Position numbers and translations under genes: made by a program
Origin: Eubacterium sp. CAG:252
Lineage (GTDB): Bacteria; Bacillota; Clostridia; Lachnospirales; Lachnospiraceae
Assembly (NCBI GenBank): GCA_000436535.1
Contig: FR886268.1
Span: forward strand, 12,023-33,117
Length of the DNA: 21,095 bases
Reading direction: 5' to 3'
The notes under the pieces: model-generated
The model's database searches: none
Seen by the model: only the letters and a program-made list of their open reading frames with translations
Told to the model about the DNA's origin: nothing
Shown here: one piece after another, positions 15,811 through 21,095 of the stretch
Layout of the letters: each line of letters opens with the position of its first letter
Numbering within the stretch: the stretch's first letter is position 1

Positions 15811-16740
15811 TCATTTAAGATATATGAAGTTACACATAATTCCTCTTTTCCCCTTACTAGCCCTATGGGAGAAAAGCATATCACTGTTACAGCTTGTACA
15901 TACATCTGACACATATATATTAGAAGATGGAATACCACAGTTAATAATATTAATATAGTTGGCTGCAAGAAGATTAAGCTGATACTTTCCTTCGCTCTTT
16001 CCCTCTTTTAATATGAATTCAAGCTCTTTATCTGTATAAGCCTCCTTAAACTTATCTGCAACATCGCTGCTCACCTCATAACAGTCAGCACATATGCCCG
16101 GTCCTACAAATGCAGTAATATTATCTGCCCTAGTTCCATAAGAAGCTTTCATTGCATTATATCCATTAGCTGCTATATTACCAACAGTTCCCTTCCATCC
16201 AGCGTGCATAGCTGCTATCGCACGCTCTTTATTATCAACAAAAGTAACTGGTATGCAGTCGGCATATGATGACACAAGACAAAGTCTGCGTGTATTAGTG
16301 ACAAGTCCATCTATGTTGTCATAGTCACGTTCCTTTACAATTCCCATTCCGGCATTACTGTCATCTACCACCTTTATATTAGTAGTATGAGTCTGCTTTG
16401 TATACACCATTCTCTCCAATGGAATATCCAGTACTGCTGCCATTCTTTCAAAGTTCTTATACACATTATCATAAGAGTCTGCCTCATATTCCCCTACAGG
16501 ATTGAAAGTAAGATTCATACTTTCATACATCCCCTTACTGACACCTCCAAGCCTTGTTGAGAATACCTGCTTTACGATATCACTTTCCGTAAATGGGCTG
16601 AATGTCATATAAGAAACATTATCTTCTGATACATGTGTAAGAATAGTATTCTTATAATTATCTTCATGTCCGAATTGTTCAATAAGCTTACCGTATAATG
16701 AAAAACTGTCTACACGTTTAATTGTATTAATATCTGGCAT
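15811..16740 (-). CDS. pgeF: Peptidoglycan editing factor PgeF (YfiH/laccase-domain family)
   Basis: 309 residues. The family, formerly called polyphenol oxidase or multicopper-like, removes misincorporated amino acids from peptidoglycan precursors in E. coli. Metal-binding residues are present: KQTHTT (His118), YADCIP (Cys162) and AAMHAGWKGT (His179). Further family motifs are GPGICADCYEV and the C-terminal CTSC...LFSHRASKGKRG. It has a longer N-terminal part than E. coli YfiH. The start has AGAGGAAG 6 nt upstream. A 71-bp A/T-rich gap after yraN makes either read-through or a separate promoter possible; I could not settle on a promoter there. Confidence 0.92.
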   Translation of the reverse strand: MPDINTIKRVDSFSLYGKLIEQFGHEDNYKNTILTHVSEDNVSYMTFSPFTESDIVKQVFSTRLGGVSKGMYESMNLTFNPVGEYEADSYDNVYKNFERMAAVLDIPLERMVYTKQTHTTNIKVVDDSNAGMGIVKERDYDNIDGLVTNTRRLCLVSSYADCIPVTFVDNKERAIAAMHAGWKGTVGNIAANGYNAMKASYGTRADNITAFVGPGICADCYEVSSDVADKFKEAYTDKELEFILKEGKSEGKYQLNLLAANYINIINCGIPSSNIYVSDVCTSCNSDMLFSHRASKGKRGIMCNFIYLK

Positions 16741-16811
16741 TACATTCTTCCTCTTTATATTTATAACCTTATTTATAATTTCATTTATGATGTTAATTTA
16801 TATTGCAATCT

Positions 16812-17171
16812 TTATACATAGTCAAATGCATTTTTTATATGAGTTATCTCATTATCTTTATCTATTCCGATAACATCAAAACGACATGGTAATGATGTAT
16901 ATCCGTACTTTGTACAGAAAAACAGCGCAACACGGCTTATTCTTTTCTGCTTTCGTATATCGACTGCCTCTATTGATAAACCATAAGCGCTGTTTTTTCT
17001 ATACTTGCACTCCGTAAATACAAGTGTTGAATTATCCTTTGATATTATATCTATCTCCCCATAAGATGTTCTATAGTTTCTCTTAATAATAGTGTGTCCC
17101 TGCGAAACAAGATACTTAACTGCCATATCCTCATACATCGAGCCAACTGCTCTTTTATTATACTCAGCCAT
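16812..17171 (-). CDS. yraN: YraN/UPF0102-family nuclease-like protein
   Basis: 119 residues, standard family length. The PD-(D/E)XK-like core is visible: an N-terminal helix (GSMYEDMAVKYLVSQGHTII), then YGEIDII (Glu39, Asp41) and LVFTECKYRK (Glu54, Lys56). The fold is that of endonucleases acting on branched or recombination intermediates, but the cellular role of the family is not settled. The ATG at 17171 overlaps the end of the FlhB-like gene by 8 bp and has AGAGGGAAG upstream, so translation is coupled. The neighbourhood rnhB ... yraN is common in Firmicutes. Confidence 0.93.
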   Translation of the reverse strand: MAEYNKRAVGSMYEDMAVKYLVSQGHTIIKRNYRTSYGEIDIISKDNSTLVFTECKYRKNSAYGLSIEAVDIRKQKRISRVALFFCTKYGYTSLPCRFDVIGIDKDNEITHIKNAFDYV

Positions 17172-17508
17172 GTATCTTCCCTCTTAACTTATCTGTCTTA
17201 TCGACAAATACAAGTATCTCAGCAACAACCGTATATAACTCTGGTGGAATCATATCACCTATCTCAAGGTTGGAAAGTGTATTTGCAAGCTTGCTATCCT
17301 CATAAGTCGGAACATCTGACTCCTTCGCCTTTTCTATAATCTTATCGGCAAGATGACCCTTTCCTGTAGCAAGAATTTTAGGTGCCTGTTCCCCCTTATT
17401 ATACTGGAGTGCAACAGCTACCTTCTGTTTTCTTACAGTTCCCTCTGATGGATACATATTGCCATTACTCCCCTCATTACTATTGTTATATGAACTGCTG
17501 CCCGCCAT
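17164..17508 (-). CDS. Stand-alone FlhB/EscU C-terminal-domain protein (YlqH-like)
   Basis: 114 residues from the ATG at 17508, chosen for AAAGGG 9 nt upstream; a GTG two codons earlier is too close to that site. It matches the cytoplasmic FlhB tail: KVAVALQYN, APKILATGKG, ADKIIEKAKESDVPTYED, LEIGDMIPPELYTVVAEIL. There are no membrane segments, unlike full FlhB. Where FlhB has its self-cleaving NPTH motif (before the VALQY strand) this protein has RKQK, so it should not autocleave. The first 20 residues are Ser/Asn/Gly-rich. It lies 21 bp after the FliK-like gene, as ylqG-ylqH in B. subtilis. In flagella the FlhB tail and FliK interact to switch secretion substrates; the job of this free version is unknown. 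Confidence 0.88.
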   Translation of the reverse strand: MAGSSSYNNSNEGSNGNMYPSEGTVRKQKVAVALQYNKGEQAPKILATGKGHLADKIIEKAKESDVPTYEDSKLANTLSNLEIGDMIPPELYTVVAEILVFVDKTDKLRGKIHG

Positions 17509-17529
17509 ATTCACACGCCCTTTCTGCTG

Positions 17530-19089
17530 CTACGCCTTAATATCAAGTATATATTGTCCGTTATTCTCCGGATGTATATCCCTTTCCACAAAATCATTTA
17601 CAAAGTTGAATTCATCCTTAACATTTTCTGACACCTTCATCTCAAAATGTGCTGAATATCCCAACTGTTCAAGACGCCTGTTAAGCTCATCAATATGTGC
17701 ATACACAAAATCAAGAAGCTCCTCACTCTCAAGAACGAAATTAGTTGATACATTTTTCTTATTGAGCTTGACATACACATCTATAGGACCAAGATGTTCC
17801 ATATCAAGATGAAGCATTGCGCTCACATCCTCCGCATTATGCGCCAGCGCCTTTTTATTGGTGAATACATATAACTCACCATTGCCTTCATTCTCCGAAA
17901 ACTTAAGCGGCATCTGGAAAAATGTCATATTTTTATTCAGGTCATTCATAAAGTCAATATTGCTTTTTATATCCTGCATACTCTTTGACAGTTCTTCATT
18001 GATATTACTGCTCTTAAATACATTTTCGACATCCTCAATATTCTTACGCACCCTTTTATAAAAGCTGTTAATAGGATTATCCGAAACACCGACATCCTTA
18101 GGTGTAAGCCTCATAGTCTCAGTTATAAACTGTCCAAGAAGCTGCTTAAAAGAAGCTGAATTCGTAATACCTGAGGATGGGTCAGCCAGCTCCTTATTAC
18201 TCAATATGTAATTGATAGTGTCCTTTAAAGATATATCATCAGCATTAATTCTGTCAGCCAGTGCTTTTCCTGCATCTGATATGCTGCTTAGACTATTGGC
18301 AAGGTTATTAGTATATTCTTTAGAAAATGCCTTTCCAAGATTTTCAGAAGCAACCTCGCTGTCGCCCGTTCCATACATACCATTTATAAGATTTCTTATA
18401 TCTGTCAGGTCATCCGCATTATTTATACTATTGTAAATGTCCAAGCCAAGAGAATTGAGCTGGCCATTAATCTGCGCATCAAAGTTCTTATAAGCTTCAA
18501 ACATAGCTATATTTTCTGAATTCACAGGCATATCAAGGCGGATAAGATTAGCTATCGTGTTGATATTGGCATCCGGATACTGTGCCATAAGGCGGCTTAC
18601 ATTGTTAAGCATATCCGAATTCACGGGCATATTAAGGGAAAGCAGCTCCTTAATCATAGCCGTATTTTCATCAGTTGCATACAAGCCAGCCGCTTCAAGT
18701 GCCTTTCCAATAAACATATTCTGCTGTTCACCCTGTGATATAACCTTTAAAGATATCTGGCTGTTTGATATATCTTTAACAAGAAATGTGATATTGTCAC
18801 CCTTTGCAACATTGGCATCCCCTGTAAGATGTGCCGACAATAAAGAGCCGTCATTAAAGCCGATAAGCACCTGTGACTCCTTTATCTGGTTAATAATACC
18901 AGACAAAATATCCCCCGGCATAAGATTTTTTAATATAGAGGCTGCATTTGCATTATTATTGACATTACCCACACTGGAATTAGGCACATTCTGTATATTA
19001 GACTCTGTTCTGGAGGTATTGTATGCATTATTAGCCTGTTCTGTACTTCCCGATGATATATTAGAAAGCTGCTGCACATTAATATCCAT
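17530..19089 (-). CDS. FliK-like protein (YlqG-type, flagellar hook-length-control C-terminal domain)
   Basis: 519 residues. The first ~50 are Asn/Ser-rich and disordered. Residues 55-120 look like a small beta-rich domain (DILSGIINQIKESQVLIGF, then VAKGDNITFLVKDI). A long helical middle follows. The C-terminal part (about 395-485) resembles the FliK hook-length-control domain: LGPIDVYVKLNKKNVSTNF, then ELLDFVYAHIDELNRRLEQL. No signal peptide. The start has AAGGAGG, 10 nt upstream. It lies between rnhB (37 bp) and the FlhB-tail gene, the same place as B. subtilis ylqG. No other flagellar gene is in the window, so calling it fliK would be wrong; a partnership with the FlhB-like protein is a reasonable inference. 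Confidence 0.8.
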   Translation of the reverse strand: MDINVQQLSNISSGSTEQANNAYNTSRTESNIQNVPNSSVGNVNNNANAASILKNLMPGDILSGIINQIKESQVLIGFNDGSLLSAHLTGDANVAKGDNITFLVKDISNSQISLKVISQGEQQNMFIGKALEAAGLYATDENTAMIKELLSLNMPVNSDMLNNVSRLMAQYPDANINTIANLIRLDMPVNSENIAMFEAYKNFDAQINGQLNSLGLDIYNSINNADDLTDIRNLINGMYGTGDSEVASENLGKAFSKEYTNNLANSLSSISDAGKALADRINADDISLKDTINYILSNKELADPSSGITNSASFKQLLGQFITETMRLTPKDVGVSDNPINSFYKRVRKNIEDVENVFKSSNINEELSKSMQDIKSNIDFMNDLNKNMTFFQMPLKFSENEGNGELYVFTNKKALAHNAEDVSAMLHLDMEHLGPIDVYVKLNKKNVSTNFVLESEELLDFVYAHIDELNRRLEQLGYSAHFEMKVSENVKDEFNFVNDFVERDIHPENNGQYILDIKA

Positions 19090-19126
19090 ACTGACACTGC
19101 CTCCTTCTTATCTGATTAGATACTTT

Positions 19127-19783
19127 CTAAACGTACTTCTTAATAAATGTTTTTCTATGTATAGGACAAGGACCATACTCTGCAAGTGCATCCCTGTGCT
19201 GCTTGGTTCCATATCCTTTATGCTTTGCAAAGCCGTACTCGGGATAAAGCTCATCATAACTGTACATAAGCCTGTCCCTTGTCACCTTTGCGATTATACT
19301 TGCACTGGCTATTGAAAGACTCTTTGCATCACCCTTTATTATAGGCACCTGCTTTATATCAATTTCCGGAATATCCACTGCATCGTTAAGTAATATATCG
19401 GGTGTTACACCAAGATTATTAATTGCCTGATGCATAGCTTCATAAGTTGCATTAAGTATATTAACCTCATCAATTCTCTCCGGACCAACAATACCGACAC
19501 CGACTGCAACAGCTTCATTCATTATTACATCGTAAAGCTCTTCACGCTTCTTTTCGCTTAACTTCTTGGAATCATTGACATACAGTATTCTGCTGCCCTT
19601 TGGAAGTATCACAGCACCCGCTACAACAGGTCCTGCAAATGGTCCTCTTCCAGCCTCATCGATACCACATATATAAGTATATTCTTCATATTCCTTCTCA
19701 TATGTACACATTTCCTCTATACGCTGCATTTCCATCTGGAGCTTAAGAGCCTTCTTTTCTTCACGTTCCTTAGCTGTTGGCAT
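19127..19783 (-). CDS. rnhB: Ribonuclease HII
   Basis: 218 residues. It cleaves RNA in RNA-DNA hybrids and starts removal of misincorporated ribonucleotides. The catalytic DEDD set is visible: GIDEAGRGPFAGP (Asp42, Glu43), LLNDAVD (Asp134) and KGDAKS (Asp152); also NDSKKLSEKKREEL, SIASASIIAKVTRD and YGFAKHKGYGTKQH. The open frame extends to 19864, but that stretch lies in rbgA. The ATG at 19783 has AAAGGA 9 nt upstream and gives a 14-bp overlap with rbgA. The N-terminal ~35 residues form a charged helix (EREEKKALKLQMEMQRIEEM) before the catalytic core. rbgA-rnhB order is as in B. subtilis. Confidence 0.96.
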   Translation of the reverse strand: MPTAKEREEKKALKLQMEMQRIEEMCTYEKEYEEYTYICGIDEAGRGPFAGPVVAGAVILPKGSRILYVNDSKKLSEKKREELYDVIMNEAVAVGVGIVGPERIDEVNILNATYEAMHQAINNLGVTPDILLNDAVDIPEIDIKQVPIIKGDAKSLSIASASIIAKVTRDRLMYSYDELYPEYGFAKHKGYGTKQHRDALAEYGPCPIHRKTFIKKYV

Positions 19784-20945
19784 TATCTTCATTCCTTTCA
19801 AGTGTAATTCTTCCAAGTCTGCCGCTTCTAAAGTCATCCAGTAATATATTAGATGCCTTTTCATAATCTATGGCATTACCCTTTTTAATACATCCTCTCT
19901 TTATTGCAATCTGCTCCATAATGTATAACGCCACCGAATTATCAGGATTAATTGCACCCTCATCGTAACTTGCGGCAACACTTTCCCTGTCAAGCTCATA
20001 TCTTTCTATAATGTTGTCAGGATAACACTTATAAATATAGTTAATAGTGTCTATTGCAAGCTCCTCAATATTAAGGATATTATCATTTATAGAGCCTATC
20101 ATAGCAAGCCTCATACCGACATCCTGATTATCAAACTTAGGCCAGAGAATACCCGGTGTATCAAGCATTTCTACATTCTTGCCAAGCTTAATCCACTGCT
20201 TACCCTTAGTCACACCCGGCTTATTGCCCGTCTTGGCACTTGCTTTTCCTGCAAATGCATTTATAAATGTAGACTTTCCAACATTAGGTATACCAACAAC
20301 CATCGCTCTTATAGGTCTGTTCATAATACCCCTGCTCTTATCGCGTTCTATCTTATCGGCGCAGGCAGTCTGTATAAGACCATTAACCTGCTTAACGCCT
20401 GAATTATTCCTTGAATTAATCTTAAGACAGTGTATATTCTTACTGTTAAAGTAAGCAATCCACAGATTAGTTACATAATCATCCGCAAGGTCAGCCTTGT
20501 TAAGAAGAATAATTCTTGCCTTATTGGCTGCAAGCTTGTCTATATCAGGATTACGGCTGCTCATAGGCACTCTTGCATCGACAATCTCAATTACAAGGTC
20601 TATGAGCTTGATATTTTCCTCCATCATTCTTCTGGCCTTTGTCATATGACCCGGATACCAGTTAAAGCTTGCCCTGCTTGTAGTACTGCTGACCTGGCTG
20701 GCACTGTCCTGAAGCTTATTAGTATCATTTAAGCTCTTATTCTGGGTTTTATTATTCTTTATATTGTTATTCTTTTTTATCTTACTAATATTTGAGTTGT
20801 TATTTTTAAAGCTGTTGTTTCTTGCTTTATTAGTTATAGAATTACTATTCTTTGTTTTATTATTCTTAAAGTTGTTACTGTTTTTTGATTTATTGCCTGT
20901 CTTGTTATTCTTCTTTGAATTACTGTTACGTCTTGAATTCTCCAT
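19770..20945 (-). CDS. rbgA: Ribosome biogenesis GTPase RbgA (YlqF) with long Asn/Lys-rich N-terminus
   Basis: 391 residues from the ATG at 20945, which has AAAGG with a 7-nt spacing; an in-frame ATG at 20993 has no ribosome binding site. The circularly permuted GTPase order is clear: WYPGHMTKARR (96-106), G4 NKAD (149-152), G1 GIPNVGKS (208-215), G2 region PGVTKGKQW (Thr236), G3 DTPG (252-255), then a C-terminal domain. It acts late in 50S assembly. B. subtilis RbgA is about 282 residues and begins almost at the PGHM motif; here about 93 residues precede it, made almost entirely of Asn, Lys, Ser and Thr. The GTPase part looks intact. First gene visible of the rbgA-rnhB-FliK-like-FlhB-like-yraN(-pgeF) operon. 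Confidence 0.96.
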   Translation of the reverse strand: MENSRRNSNSKKNNKTGNKSKNSNNFKNNKTKNSNSITNKARNNSFKNNNSNISKIKKNNNIKNNKTQNKSLNDTNKLQDSASQVSSTTSRASFNWYPGHMTKARRMMEENIKLIDLVIEIVDARVPMSSRNPDIDKLAANKARIILLNKADLADDYVTNLWIAYFNSKNIHCLKINSRNNSGVKQVNGLIQTACADKIERDKSRGIMNRPIRAMVVGIPNVGKSTFINAFAGKASAKTGNKPGVTKGKQWIKLGKNVEMLDTPGILWPKFDNQDVGMRLAMIGSINDNILNIEELAIDTINYIYKCYPDNIIERYELDRESVAASYDEGAINPDNSVALYIMEQIAIKRGCIKKGNAIDYEKASNILLDDFRSGRLGRITLERNEDNANS

Positions 20946-21046
20946 ACAATTACCTTTCATTATCTGTTGAGGAATATATTTATCTTTATGCATTTACTAT
21001 ATTTATAATTCAGACCTCTGCATTACTTCATAGATTATATGCTTTA

Positions 21047-21074
21047 ATTTTATATAAATATATTTACTTGACAA
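21047..21074 (-). promoter_or_regulatory. Candidate promoter of the rbgA operon
   Basis: Minus strand: -35 TTGTCA (21074-21069), 16-bp spacer, -10 TAAAAT (21052-21047). A TATAAT at 21039-21034 is a second possible -10 but lacks a -35 at the right distance. The leader would be about 90-100 nt. The remaining 150 bp to the window edge show no gene; lepB, often upstream of rbgA, is not visible here. Confidence 0.45.
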
Positions 21075-21095
21075 ATCTCATATCTTCTATTGGAT

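Noticed and set aside
15811..16740. Calling the gene a laccase or polyphenol oxidase
   Set aside because: That is the older family name; it lacks the multicopper oxidase layout and fits PgeF by its single His-Cys-His site.
17530..19089. Naming the FliK-like gene fliK
   Set aside because: No flagellar genes surround it; position and partner match the ylqG-ylqH pair next to rnhB instead.
19784..19864. rnhB start at 19864
   Set aside because: The extra residues are the rbgA region read in another frame; the ATG at 19783 has AAAGGA upstream.
20946..20993. rbgA start at 20993
   Set aside because: No ribosome binding site there; the ATG at 20945 has AAAGG at a good distance.
21068..21073. TTGACA on the plus strand near the right edge
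   Set aside because: The window ends before a gene or reliable -10 can be judged; the same bases serve as TTGTCA for the rbgA promoter on the other strand.
1..21095. tRNA genes, CRISPR arrays, classic riboswitches, phage or transposase genes
   Set aside because: Reading the intergenic stretches on both strands showed no tRNA arm sequences, no regularly spaced repeats and no recognisable riboswitch core; no transposase or integrase motif was found in the open frames.

Overview
The window looks like chromosomal core sequence from a low-GC Clostridia-type Firmicute, most likely a Lachnospiraceae member. Three things point there: the AT-rich base composition with frequent ATA, TTA and AGA codons, strong purine-rich ribosome binding sites, and two gene blocks that keep the order known from Bacillus subtilis (ylbH-ylbI-ylbJ and ylqF-rnhB-ylqG-ylqH). 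A species near Lachnospira/Eubacterium eligens would fit, but that is only an impression. I see no tRNA, rRNA, CRISPR array, phage gene or transposase.

Layout: 20 protein genes, 18 on the minus strand. (1) 1-4774, minus: a translation and stress block, transcribed small alarmone synthetase -> rsmF-type rRNA methyltransferase -> RsuA-family pseudouridine synthase -> YgiQ-type radical SAM protein, which runs off the left edge. (2) 4928-6858: a divergent pair with only 35 bp between the starts, a membrane-anchored M23 peptidase (minus) and a YlbJ-like sporulation membrane protein (plus). A 16-bp palindrome lies between them. (3) 6859-7084: a convergent intergenic region with a likely bidirectional terminator and an independent 15-bp inverted repeat. 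(4) 7085-14381, minus: der -> plsY -> gpsA -> large MalT-like LuxR regulator -> rsmD -> coaD -> coiled-coil protein, tightly spaced. It covers ribosome assembly, phospholipid synthesis and CoA synthesis, with one signal-sensing regulator in the middle. (5) 14382-14560: interleaved divergent promoters for der and for a secreted/anchored protein of unknown function (14561-15406, plus). (6) 15407-15810: about 400 bp without a clear gene, holding a strong terminator, a possible short transcript and a compact two-hairpin element. (7) 15811-20945, minus: rbgA -> rnhB -> FliK-like -> FlhB-C-terminal-like -> yraN -> pgeF.

Most of the window is ordinary housekeeping. The parts worth a second look are the MalT-type regulator inside the lipid/ribosome operon, the FliK-like plus FlhB-tail-like pair with no flagellar gene in view (its FlhB cleavage motif replaced by RKQK), the roughly 93-residue Asn/Lys-rich extension on RbgA, the unknown anchored protein that shares an interleaved promoter region with der, and the two-hairpin element near 15.75 kb.
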